64,000 nucleotides of DNA. Source: Verrucosispora sioxanthis (GTDB lineage Bacteria > Actinomycetota > Actinomycetes > Mycobacteriales > Micromonosporaceae). The DNA is taken from contig NZ_SAIY01000002.1 of assembly GCF_010560025.1 (NCBI RefSeq), forward strand, positions 744,001-808,000, written 5' to 3'. This document shows, one piece after another, positions 1-7,687 of the stretch. A model generated the notes under the pieces. It saw only the letters and a list, made by a program, of their open reading frames with translations. It did no database searches and was not told the origin of the DNA. The position numbers and the translations under genes are program-made. How positions within the stretch are numbered: position 1 is the first letter of the stretch; every line of letters starts with the position of its first letter.

Positions 1-216
1 ATCGACGACGCCGAGGAAGTGGTGGTGACCCGGTCTGGCCACGAGCCGGTGGTGATCGTGTCGCTCGCCGAATTCGAGTCGATGAAGGAAACCGAGTACC
101 TCCTGCGCAGCCCCAGCAACGCCGCAGCCCTACGCCGGTCGATCGCCGAGCTTGAGCAGGGCGACACGACCGAGCGGAAGCTGACCGACCCGGACACCGC
201 GCGGAACGTCGCGTGA
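1..216 (+). CDS. YefM/Phd-family antitoxin, 5' end outside window
   Basis: The frame is open from base 1, so the start codon lies to the left; 71 residues are visible. The stretch TRSGHEPVVIVSLAEFESM is typical of the Phd/YefM antitoxin fold (an R-x-G-x-x-x-V-V-I-V-S strand followed by the E-F/Y-x-S-L/M helix), and the acidic C-terminal tail is the usual toxin-wrapping segment. The family binds and neutralises a partner toxin and represses the shared operon. Its stop codon overlaps the GTG start of the downstream YoeB-like toxin (GTGA), which supports translational coupling. Family assignment is by recognition; the missing N-terminus includes most of the DNA-binding part. Confidence 0.85.
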   Translation: MDDAEEVVVTRSGHEPVVIVSLAEFESMKETEYLLRSPSNAAALRRSIAELEQGDTTERKLTDPDTARNVA

Positions 217-467
217 GGCTGGTCTTCACCGCGACCGCATGGAGCCAGTGCCTCCGCCACACCGACCGCAAGCTCATCAAGCGCATCAACGACCTGATCG
301 CGGACGTGATGCGCAATGGGTACGAGGGCATCGGCAAGCCGGAGCCCCTGAGGGGCGAGCTGTCCGGCTTCTGGTCCCGCCGGATCGACCGCGAACACCG
401 GCTGGTGTACCGAATCACCAAAGACGACGTCGAGATCGTCGCCTGCCGCTACCACTACGGCGACTGA
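213..467 (+). CDS. yoeB: YoeB/Txe-family mRNA interferase toxin
   Basis: An 84-residue protein of the size of E. coli YoeB. The diagnostic block GKPEPLRGELSGFWSRRID, followed by EHRLVYRI and the terminal CRYHYGD, matches the Txe/YoeB family; by that family the Glu of KPEPL (E44), R63 and the H81-Y82 pair near the C-terminus are the catalytic set for ribosome-dependent mRNA cleavage. The GTG start overlaps the antitoxin stop codon by 4 bases. It is intact, so the pair is probably functional. Regulation should be autorepression from a promoter outside the window. Confidence 0.93.
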   Translation: MRLVFTATAWSQCLRHTDRKLIKRINDLIADVMRNGYEGIGKPEPLRGELSGFWSRRIDREHRLVYRITKDDVEIVACRYHYGD

Positions 468-871
468 TAGCAAATCGGTGTGGCACCAGCAGCGCAGGGC
501 GGTCATCGGTCGAGCGTCTGACCGAGCCGCTTGAGCGCGTCGCGGGTGGCTGTCGAGCACACCACCGGTCGTCCAGGTGCCGGCTCCGCAGCCGCGCACG
601 GTCAGGTCAACTGCGCCACTGTGGCGTTGTCCGCCGGGGGTACGCTCCGTGACGCCGAGAGCCGGCCCAGTCTGTTCCGGCAGCGCCCGCACGAGCCGTC
701 AAGGCCCGCTTGACATGGGGGCCGAGCGGCGGCCCGCTACCCTGCGGCATGTCTCGAACCCGCTACGGTGGCTTGGCTCAACCGGGACCGTGGCACTGCT
801 GGATGGACCTCCGGCCTTTCTCGGACGAGAGGCTGAGCAGGTCTGATCAACGATGTGATGGGGGATCGCTG
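468..871. other. Intergenic region without a convincing gene
   Basis: About 400 bases separate the toxin gene from the next membrane protein. Several overlapping open frames cross it, but they are Arg/Pro/Ser-rich out-of-frame style translations without ribosome binding sites. A TTGACA hexamer occurs near 711 but the nearest -10-like element, TACCCT, is 22 bases away, too far for a normal promoter. I see no RNA gene. Confidence 0.5.
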
Positions 872-1474
872 GTGGGACAGCGGCACGTGCGGAAAATGTT
901 GCGGAAGATGGCCGGCGGGCAGCCGGTGGAGGTCGAGCAGGTGGCCACGTTGCGCTCACTCGCCCTTATGGCCGCTGTTGCCGAGCAATTCGGTTACGCG
1001 TACACGGACACACGGCAGCGACACCGCAGCGGACCGCAGCTGTTCTTCGTACCCGACCCCCGTCCGCAGGCCCGCGAGAGGGCCGAGCGGAACCGGGTGC
1101 AGTACCCGGATGCTTCCACCGGGGGCGCACTGCCCCCCGTGTCTGCCGACGTGCTGGAGCTGTTCAAGGCCCGTATCAGCTACGACCTCGAGGGCTGGAG
1201 CGACGACAAGCAGCGAACGTGGTTCCTCTATGTCGTCCTCACCGTGCTGTGCACGGTCCTCGGTGTGCTGCTCGGACTGGGAGGGACGTCCCCCACCACC
1301 GCTGCGGCTGTCGCCGCCGTCGCCTGGGCGGCGCTGATGTCTGTCACCCTGTTGCTGGTCTCCATTCGTCGACGCAGACGGGCTAAGTTCGCTGCGATCC
1401 TGGAGGCGGCCGGCTTCACGCAGACGACTGAGCAGAGCGGCCGGGAGCGGTATCTGCCGCTGACGTACCAGTAG
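872..1474 (+). CDS. Hypothetical protein with two C-terminal membrane helices
   Basis: A 200-residue protein. The GTG start at 872 is chosen because a GGGGGA ribosome site lies 6 bases upstream; the longer open frame beginning at 710 is compositionally poor. The N-terminal half is soluble and contains a short Ala/Leu helix followed by a polar region; two hydrophobic helices follow around residues 115-135 and 142-165, separated by a short Thr/Ala loop, then a basic RRRRR stop-transfer segment and a 30-residue C-terminal tail. This suggests a hairpin in the membrane with both ends cytosolic. No family is recognised. Confidence 0.6.
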   Translation: MGQRHVRKMLRKMAGGQPVEVEQVATLRSLALMAAVAEQFGYAYTDTRQRHRSGPQLFFVPDPRPQARERAERNRVQYPDASTGGALPPVSADVLELFKARISYDLEGWSDDKQRTWFLYVVLTVLCTVLGVLLGLGGTSPTTAAAVAAVAWAALMSVTLLLVSIRRRRRAKFAAILEAAGFTQTTEQSGRERYLPLTYQ

Positions 1475-1475
1475 G

Positions 1476-1727
1476 CCGCACAACTGCGGCGAGCACGATG
1501 ACGGCAGCGGAGTCTTTTACCTGGCGGTGTCCACCGGTCGTCTCGCACCCGGGCAGTACACGATCGGATTCTCGCTGACTGACCAGGCCGGAAACACGAG
1601 CAGCTGGGGTTACCCGAACGACGTCGGCAACCCGATACCAAATGGTCCGCTGATTCTGACCGTGGTCGCCGAGTGGGATAGTGGTCCGACCCTCAGCCGG
1701 GCCGCAGGAGCAGCAGCGCGACGGTAG
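1476..1727 (+). pseudogene. Possible 3' remnant of a secreted beta-domain protein
   Basis: Residues following 1494 read DDGSGVFYLAVSTGRLAPG and then a hydrophobic beta-strand pattern ending LILTVVAEWDS, which looks like the last strands of an extracellular Ig-like or adhesin domain rather than random GC-rich translation. There is no ribosome site and no credible start, and the final part overlaps the end of the convergent exchanger gene. I read it as a leftover C-terminus of a deleted gene; it could also be chance. Confidence 0.3.
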
Positions 1728-2718
1728 CCAGGTAGATGATCGGAATGGCGGCTCCTTCGAAGCCGATGCCCCGGCGTTCTCTGATCAGCAACCCGGCGGT
1801 CAGCGTGGCCGTCATCAGCGTGGTCATGCCGGTGAACAGCAGCCCCGACAGGTTCGCCTCGGAGTAGATCGACCCGGGCCGGTAGGCGGCGTCGGCGAGG
1901 AAGATCATCAAAGAGTCGAAGGCGTTGCCGCCGAGGATGTTGCCGATGCCGAGGGTCAGCGCGCCGATGCGGACCGCCGCGATGAGCGTGATCAGCTCCG
2001 GCAGCGAGGTGATCGCCGTTGTGATGGTGAAGCCCACGAAGCCGCTGGGCAGGCCGGACGCGGCGACCACGCCGAGCCCGCCCTGCCCGATCAGGTAACC
2101 GGTGGCGGCCACCACAGCCGCCAGGGCGGCCAGCCGGAACCACAGCCGACGCAGGCTCAGCCCGGACGTCTCGGCAGCCGGCTCGTCCTGACGGGTCTCG
2201 GTGGTACGCCGGGCGAACCACATCGGTTCCCGGCGGAGCCGGCGCAGCAGCACCAGACCGTACAGGTAGATGACGGGGATAAGCAGGCTCGCCGGGTGCA
2301 CCCAGAGCAGGGTGAGTTCAGGTGTGGCGTACGCCACCACGGGTAGGCAGAGCAGCGCCACCAGCACGACCGCCTGCAGGACGTTCTCCAGGGAGGCCGC
2401 CGCGTGTTCGATGTTCGAGCGGCGGTAGAGCAGGTCGGCGATGGCCAGCCACACCGTCTGGACAGCGATGCCACCGATCGGGTTGGCGAGGGCGAACTCG
2501 GCGTCCTGCCGAACCGACCCGATGACCGTGGTGGCGATGCCGGGCAGCGAGGTCACCGCGCCGAGCAGCAGGGCACCGGCCACCGCCTCGCCCATCCCGG
2601 TCCGGTCAGCCAGTTCGTCGGCCGTCCGCACCAACACCCGGCCGGCGGACAGGATCGCCGCGAGTGCGACGACCAGCGCGAGCACGCTGGGCAGGAGCGG
2701 CCAGGTACCGGTGATCAC
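1693..2718 (-). CDS. Sodium/calcium exchanger (CaCA) family membrane protein
   Basis: About 341 residues and ten predicted membrane helices. It carries the two alpha repeats of CaCA exchangers: an N-terminal GAVTSLPGIATT and a C-terminal AITSLPELITL followed by GNILGGNAFDS, which form the ion-binding core. The first repeat has Gly where most members have Glu (TSLPE), so ion coordination may be asymmetric. The family exchanges Ca2+ or other cations for Na+ or H+ at the cytoplasmic membrane. A GTG at 2718 with AGGCGA upstream is preferred; an in-frame ATG at 2790 would add 24 non-hydrophobic residues. Confidence 0.88.
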   Translation of the reverse strand: MITGTWPLLPSVLALVVALAAILSAGRVLVRTADELADRTGMGEAVAGALLLGAVTSLPGIATTVIGSVRQDAEFALANPIGGIAVQTVWLAIADLLYRRSNIEHAAASLENVLQAVVLVALLCLPVVAYATPELTLLWVHPASLLIPVIYLYGLVLLRRLRREPMWFARRTTETRQDEPAAETSGLSLRRLWFRLAALAAVVAATGYLIGQGGLGVVAASGLPSGFVGFTITTAITSLPELITLIAAVRIGALTLGIGNILGGNAFDSLMIFLADAAYRPGSIYSEANLSGLLFTGMTTLMTATLTAGLLIRERRGIGFEGAAIPIIYLATVALLLLRPG

Positions 2719-2835
2719 GAGGGGTCGCCTGAGGTTCGTCCGTACGCCATGCCTCCCCCCGTACCCATCTGGCGGGATTTTGTGCAGCAACGGGCCAGGC
2801 GCCCGGGGTGCGGAGGTCTGTCAGACTCGCTCGGC

Positions 2836-3615
2836 GTGAGGCATCAGCAGATCCTGGACAAGCTCGCCGCGCCGGTCCTCGTCCGCGCGCTGAACGAGGA
2901 CCTGGCCCGGTGGGTGGGCTGGCAGCTGGTGGCCGTGCCAGAGGATCACCGCGACCTTGGGCAACGGGTGATCCCGCCGATCCTCACCCGCTGGCGGTGC
3001 CTGCTCGACGCCGCCGACACCGCTGCGGAGACCCGGCACCGTGGCTGGGTGGCGATGGCCGTCCTGTTGCACCGGTACGGCCTCGCCGACGAGGCCGTCA
3101 CGGCCCACGCGTCGGCCGCCATCGACTCACTCAACCGCGATGTCGTGCTCTCCGACGCCTTCGCCCGGCAGTCTCCGGCCGTCAAGGACTTTCTGGCCAC
3201 GCCGCCGCCACCGCTGACCCGCCGGCCACGCCGGCCCGGGACGCTGACGCTGCTGCGCCCCGGAGACGTGGTGTCCATCCAGGTGGAGGCCAGCTTCTAC
3301 GCGGCGTTCGTACGGCAGGTCGCGGGCGGCAACGAGTACCCGGTCATCGAGTTCTACTCCGGCCGTTTCCAGCAGCCGCCGACGTTGAACGAATTGTCCG
3401 GCCGGGCCGCCGCCCGCGACCGTGGCGGAGCCCGGTTCGGGGTGGTCGGGCTCACCTACCTGCCCGACCCCGCCAACCAGGTCCGGGCCCTGGCCTCCCA
3501 GCACCCGCAGCCACCGCTGGGTAACGAACCCGGGCCGGGCGAGGGCCGGTACACGATGACCGACATCATCCGGCTGCAACGCGCCATCGTCAGCCTGTTA
3601 TCCGAGCGCACGTAG
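2836..3615 (+). CDS. Conserved hypothetical protein
   Basis: The likely protein is about 259 residues from GTG 2836; an in-frame ATG at 2749 is an alternative and would overlap the 5' end of the divergent exchanger gene. The first 120 residues are helical and rich in aromatic and acidic positions; the second half, after a proline-rich linker near residue 120 (TPPPPLTRRPRRPG), is beta-rich with an IEFYSGRF strand. No catalytic motif, signal peptide or membrane helix is visible and I do not recognise the family. Codon use is typical of the window. Confidence 0.6.
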   Translation: MRHQQILDKLAAPVLVRALNEDLARWVGWQLVAVPEDHRDLGQRVIPPILTRWRCLLDAADTAAETRHRGWVAMAVLLHRYGLADEAVTAHASAAIDSLNRDVVLSDAFARQSPAVKDFLATPPPPLTRRPRRPGTLTLLRPGDVVSIQVEASFYAAFVRQVAGGNEYPVIEFYSGRFQQPPTLNELSGRAAARDRGGARFGVVGLTYLPDPANQVRALASQHPQPPLGNEPGPGEGRYTMTDIIRLQRAIVSLLSERT

Positions 3616-3724
3616 CCAAGGCCACCAGGCAACTCCGAGTGGTAGCGCTCTCATCACCGGCTGACCTGGCCAAAGACGTCCGAGCGGGTTGCCTCCGTTG
3701 GGTACGCCCGGCACGCTTGCCGCC

Positions 3725-4306
3725 ATGTCGATCGAGTCGCTTGAATGGCAGGACGTCAACGGTGATCGCGTCAAGCCGCCTGGTGTCGGAGCGCTGAGCG
3801 CTTCCGCCCGTACGGACTGGTTCGTCGACCCGGCCGGCGGCGAGCCGCTCGGGTCGGCACCGCTCACGCTGGCGCGGTTCGACGGCGACTTTCAGCTCAG
3901 TGCCCTCGTCGAGGCACCGCTGGCGGAAACCTACGACGCGGTCGCACTCTTTATCCACGGTGGACCGACGATCTGGGCCAAGCTGGCCCTGGAGCGATCA
4001 CCGGCCGGTACCGACATGATCGTCACCGTGGTGACCCGCGAGGTGTCCGACGACGCCAACGGGGTTGCCGTGGCACAGCCCGGCCGATCGTGGCTGCGAA
4101 TCTCCCGCACCGGTGCGGTGTACGCGTTCCACCATTCCGACGACGGCGCGCACTGGGCGCTGGCCCGACTGTTCACGCTCGGGCCGGTGGCCGGGCACCG
4201 GGCCGGATTCAGCGTGCAGTCCCCAATGGGTGACGGGCTCAGCGCGCGCCTGACGGACATCAGGATCACCCCCACCACGCTGGCCGACGCGCGGAACGGC
4301 TCCTGA
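3725..4306 (+). CDS. DUF1349 family, concanavalin-like beta-sandwich protein
   Basis: A 193-residue soluble protein starting at ATG 3725. The pattern R-T-D-W-F-V-D-P near residue 35, then FDGDFQLSALVEAP, GGPTIWAKLALERSP and the closing SARLTDIRI match the DUF1349 family, a jelly-roll fold described as 'regulation of enolase protein 1'-like. Its biochemical role is unknown; the fold often binds carbohydrates. It has no signal peptide, so it is cytosolic. It stands alone between hypothetical genes. Confidence 0.75.
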   Translation: MSIESLEWQDVNGDRVKPPGVGALSASARTDWFVDPAGGEPLGSAPLTLARFDGDFQLSALVEAPLAETYDAVALFIHGGPTIWAKLALERSPAGTDMIVTVVTREVSDDANGVAVAQPGRSWLRISRTGAVYAFHHSDDGAHWALARLFTLGPVAGHRAGFSVQSPMGDGLSARLTDIRITPTTLADARNGS

Positions 4307-4406
4307 TTCGGCCGCCGGACAGCGTCGGGATGCGGTCGGTGCAGCGCGCCCATCCGGGCCGCCCCGGCCCCAGCGGACTCCCGCAGCGCCGATCGTGCCG
4401 GGAACG

Positions 4407-5459
4407 TCAGGCCAGGTCGTTCATCGCGGGTAGGGGTTCCAGCCAGGCCAGGTGGCCGTCGGCGACGGCGACGGTCCGGCTTCCTCTCGCGTCGGTGGCG
4501 GTAAGTCCCCAGCCCGACCGGCCCGACGGTGCGACGAGATGGTCATCCTCCAGGGCGAGGTGCAGCATCGGGCCATCGACTCCGAACGCGGCAACGGCGG
4601 CGTCGAACGCCGGACGATCCTCGGCGGGCACGTGGATCCGCGTCGCGGTGTGCACGACGAGTCGTGGCAGCCCCGGCGGAAGCGTCGCCGCGACCGTGGG
4701 ACCGATCTCGGTGGCGTTGCCGGCCACCACGCGCGGCGGATCGGCCGCCACCACGGCCATCGCCGCCTGCAACTGCGCCGCCTGATGCGAGTTCTCCGGC
4801 CATACGAGCGCGCGCAGCCACGCCCGGTCGTCGGCGTCGGTGAGGTCCGGCGGGGCCAGGTCGATACCGACCACATCGGCGATCTCTGGCAGCCGGTCCA
4901 GGTCCGGCAGCGGGTCGGTGTCCGGCACATCAACTCCGATGTGGACCGGCGAGCTGTGGTCGCCGACCGGCGTGCCACCCACTGTGTAGGCGTACCGGTC
5001 GGCGCGGAGGTTCAGCCCCGCGCTACAGCCCACCTCGACAACGCACACGGGTGCGGAGGTGGTGCGGCGCAGCAGCGCCAGGCCCAGCCGTAGCACCAGT
5101 GCGCGCTGCACCTGGTTGGTCTGCACCAGGCGCGTGCCGAGCAGTGACGCGATCCGGTCGGAGTACGCCGCGCAGAAGCGGGCGAAGGCCAGGCCGGTGC
5201 CCCCGTCGACCGGACGAGCGGCAGCGCCGGCCACCGACGGGTAGTACTCGGCCAACGGATCGGGCGTTCCGGCCAGCAGCAGGTGGTGGACCGCGCCGAA
5301 GAGCGCGAACGTGGGCTGCTGGCCGGGGCGGGTGCGGGCCGCCAGTTCGAGCAGCGCCCTGTCCGCCGCGACGACCGCGAGCAGCCGGCCGTACAGCGGC
5401 GAGCTGCCGAAGCCACGGGCCGTGCGAAAGGCCGCCGCGACGTCACCGATGTCCTGCAT
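4407..5459 (-). CDS. DUF2332 domain-containing protein
   Basis: A 350-residue protein with ATG start. The N-terminus (F..A..RGFGSSPLYGRL) and the segments GAVHHLLL, PLAEYYP and VVEVGCSAGLNL are characteristic of DUF2332, a conserved actinobacterial and proteobacterial family. The EVGCSAGLNL strand-loop resembles a Rossmann SAM-binding loop and suggests a methyltransferase-like core, but no substrate is known. Convergent with the DUF1349 gene and followed on the same strand by a TetR regulator with a short gap. Confidence 0.82.
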   Translation of the reverse strand: MQDIGDVAAAFRTARGFGSSPLYGRLLAVVAADRALLELAARTRPGQQPTFALFGAVHHLLLAGTPDPLAEYYPSVAGAAARPVDGGTGLAFARFCAAYSDRIASLLGTRLVQTNQVQRALVLRLGLALLRRTTSAPVCVVEVGCSAGLNLRADRYAYTVGGTPVGDHSSPVHIGVDVPDTDPLPDLDRLPEIADVVGIDLAPPDLTDADDRAWLRALVWPENSHQAAQLQAAMAVVAADPPRVVAGNATEIGPTVAATLPPGLPRLVVHTATRIHVPAEDRPAFDAAVAAFGVDGPMLHLALEDDHLVAPSGRSGWGLTATDARGSRTVAVADGHLAWLEPLPAMNDLA

Positions 5460-5504
5460 GCGGCGACGGTAGCGGCGACGGGCGCGGCGGAGCGATGTCA
5501 GCGG

Positions 5505-6233
5505 TCACAGTGGCAGCGCGGGTGTCTCCCGGTGCGCCGGGCCGGCTGCGTCGCGAGCCTGTTCCAGACCGTCGAAGAGCAGGTCGAGGGTGAACTCGAA
5601 CTCGGTCTGGCTGTCACACCAGCCGAGGGTGGGGTCGGTGGCGTCGTGCAGCTCGGCGGCCACCATCGCCGCCAGGTGGGGTAGCCGCGCGGACAGCTCG
5701 GCCAGTTCCGCCTCCGCCGCTTCGGCGTCGACCTCCTCGCCCGCGCCGGGCTGGAAGACCTCCTGGGCGAAGCCGAGGGCCAGGCTGCCGAACGCGTGCA
5801 GCGCCCGGTGGGCGATCCGGTACGAGAAGCCGCCGTCGATCAGGGTGGCGAGGATGCCCTCGTAGTAGCCGTACACCCCGGCGGGAATCGTCGAACGGGC
5901 AGTGAGCAGGGCCGGTGCCCACGGGTGCCGCAGCATGACCGTGCGGGCGGCGAGGAAACGCAGCCGTAGTCGGGTACGCCAGTCTCCGCCGGCCGCCGCG
6001 GTCTCGGCCTGCGTGGCGACCGTGGCGATCTCGGCGACGACGGCGTCGACGAGGCCGTCGAGCAGCCCTTCCTTGCCGGGCAGGTGGTGGTAGAGCGACA
6101 TCGCCTCGACCCCGAGGTCGGCGGCGAGCCGGCGCATCGTCAGCGCCGGCATCCCTTCCGCGTCCACCAATGCGATGGCGGCGGCAAGTGCCCGGTCACG
6201 GCTCAGTGGCTCGCGGCGTTTCCTCGCTCCCAT
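5505..6233 (-). CDS. TetR-family transcriptional regulator
   Basis: A 242-residue regulator. The N-terminal helix-turn-helix spans about residues 12-58, with SRDRALAAAIALVDAEG, the recognition block LTMRRLAADLGVEAMSLYHH and the following K-x-x-L-L. The ligand-binding domain resembles the TetR C-terminal class seen in small drug-efflux regulators. It is divergent from a DUF4386 membrane protein, and the shared gap contains two palindromes that are good operators, so autoregulation and control of the neighbour are the simple model. The inducer is unknown. Confidence 0.93.
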   Translation of the reverse strand: MGARKRREPLSRDRALAAAIALVDAEGMPALTMRRLAADLGVEAMSLYHHLPGKEGLLDGLVDAVVAEIATVATQAETAAAGGDWRTRLRLRFLAARTVMLRHPWAPALLTARSTIPAGVYGYYEGILATLIDGGFSYRIAHRALHAFGSLALGFAQEVFQPGAGEEVDAEAAEAELAELSARLPHLAAMVAAELHDATDPTLGWCDSQTEFEFTLDLLFDGLEQARDAAGPAHRETPALPL

Positions 6234-6254
6234 GCGGCTCCCATCTTCCCTTGA

Positions 6255-6287
6255 CCTTACAACGTATGGTTGCCTTACGACGTAAGG
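6255..6287. promoter_or_regulatory. Tandem palindromic operator for the TetR regulator
   Basis: Two related palindromes, CCTTACAACGTATGG (6255-6269) and CCTTACGACGTAAGG (6273-6287), lie 18 bp centre to centre. The second has perfect 7-base arms around a central A; the first is imperfect. They sit in the only gap between the divergent TetR gene and the DUF4386 gene. A two-site arrangement with this spacing is common for TetR proteins that bind as paired dimers. TTGACC at 6251 could be the -35 of the rightward promoter, which would put both sites across it. Confidence 0.75.
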
Positions 6288-6325
6288 CTGATCGCGTTAC
6301 CGGAGTCGCAACCGAAGGAGCCACC

Positions 6326-7042
6326 ATGCATCCACTGATCCGCACCGCCCGGACGACCGGGCTTTTCTACCTCGGGCTCGGCATCGCCGGCGCACTGGGC
6401 TTCCTCACCATCCGACCCATGATCTTCGAGGTGGGCGATGCCGACGCGACCCTTGCCAACCTGCTCGCCAACGAGTCGTTGGCGCGCCTCGGCGTCGCGT
6501 TCGAACTGCTCGTCGTGCTCACCCAGACACTCGCCGCCGTCTGGTTCTACCGGTTGTTCCGCTCCGTCGACAGCACCGCCGCCGGCAGCATCGCCGCCTT
6601 CGGCATCGTCAACGCCGTCGCCATCCTCGGCAGCGCCGCGATGCTCGGCACCGCGGTCGGGGTCGCCACCGACGGGACCGGCGGCGCCGCCGACACGATC
6701 CAGTTGCTCTACCTCGTCAGCGAGAACCTGTGGGCGGTGGGCGGACTCTTCTTCGGCCTCTGGCTGATGCCGATGGGCTGGTGCGTGCTGCGTTCGGGTT
6801 GGCTGCCCCGGGCCCTCGGCTGGATCCTCGTGGTCGGTGGTGTGGGGTACGTGCTGATGACGTTCGTCGGGTATCTCGCCCCCGGCGCCGGGATCGTCCG
6901 CGACCTGCTGGTGGTCCCCGCCACCGTGGGCGAGCTGTGGATTCTCGGCTACCTGGTCATCTTCGGCGTCCGGAAGCGGGCGCTCACCGAGGCACCGCGA
7001 ACGACGCCGACCGCGCCGCTCACCGCCGCGTCGACCGCCTGA
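6326..7042 (+). CDS. DUF4386 family integral membrane protein
   Basis: A 238-residue protein with six or seven hydrophobic helices, beginning RTTGLFYLGLGIAGALGF and ending with a polar Thr/Pro-rich tail. The pattern is that of DUF4386, a membrane family of unknown function often placed beside TetR regulators. An AAGGAG ribosome site 5 bases ahead of ATG 6326 fixes the start. It is divergent from the TetR gene and directly downstream of the tandem operator, so it is probably the main target of that repressor. Confidence 0.85.
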   Translation: MHPLIRTARTTGLFYLGLGIAGALGFLTIRPMIFEVGDADATLANLLANESLARLGVAFELLVVLTQTLAAVWFYRLFRSVDSTAAGSIAAFGIVNAVAILGSAAMLGTAVGVATDGTGGAADTIQLLYLVSENLWAVGGLFFGLWLMPMGWCVLRSGWLPRALGWILVVGGVGYVLMTFVGYLAPGAGIVRDLLVVPATVGELWILGYLVIFGVRKRALTEAPRTTPTAPLTAASTA

Positions 7043-7190
7043 CCGTCCCGGTCGGCCCGGGTTCGGGTCGTGCTCGCATCCGGGTACGCCCGAACCGGGG
7101 CCGGTCGTCGCGCCGTGTCGTTGATCCGGTTGTGCCTGCCACCCGCCGGTGACCACGGTGGGGGCGCCGAGAAGTCCGGGAGGGACGCCG

Positions 7191-7676
7191 ATGACCAGCG
7201 AACGCGAGACCGTCGAGGTAGACCCCGCCCTGTTCCAAGCCGTCTACGACTCACCCGCCGCGCTGCCCGGCCGGCACCGCTGGACCACCCCGGAGTCCGA
7301 CGTACGGCGGATCGAGAAGCTGCTCAACATGCCGCCCCGGACCATCGGCGCACCGCTGTGGGTGAGCGGTGACCACCCGGACTGCCCGAAGTGCGGTCGC
7401 CGGATCACCTGGTACGACATCGTCGCCTCGGCCCTGAAGGGCGTACACGACCCGATGATGATCGCCACGGTGATCCTCGGCGACCGCCGTTACGTGAACA
7501 CCGGTCTGCCCGCCGCCATCCCCGGCGTTCGCTGCGCCGACTGCCGGTCGCCGATCGACGGGCTGCGCAGCTTCAAGTGCCACAACTGGGCATACGCCTT
7601 CGAGGAGCTGGACGCCGTCCGGCAGCGGATGTCCGGCGGCCCGGCCCTCGGCGACCAGGGTGAGCCGGTCCACTGA
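7191..7676 (+). CDS. Hypothetical protein with paired CxxC zinc-ribbon motifs
   Basis: A 161-residue protein; ATG 7191 is preceded by GGGAGGGA at good spacing. Two cysteine pairs, CPKC near residue 65 and CADC near residue 115, could form a zinc ribbon, and a further Cys-His occurs in FKCHNW near 128. Between them lies a helix (ITWYDIVASALKGVHD). No catalytic motif or signal peptide is seen. The rest is unrecognised; a metal-binding regulatory or protein-interaction role is inference only. Confidence 0.65.
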   Translation: MTSERETVEVDPALFQAVYDSPAALPGRHRWTTPESDVRRIEKLLNMPPRTIGAPLWVSGDHPDCPKCGRRITWYDIVASALKGVHDPMMIATVILGDRRYVNTGLPAAIPGVRCADCRSPIDGLRSFKCHNWAYAFEELDAVRQRMSGGPALGDQGEPVH

Positions 7677-7687
7677 CACCCAGCGGG

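Noticed and set aside
711..745. TTGACA promoter upstream of the 872 gene
   Set aside because: The only -10-like element (TACCCT) is 22 bases away, outside normal spacing.
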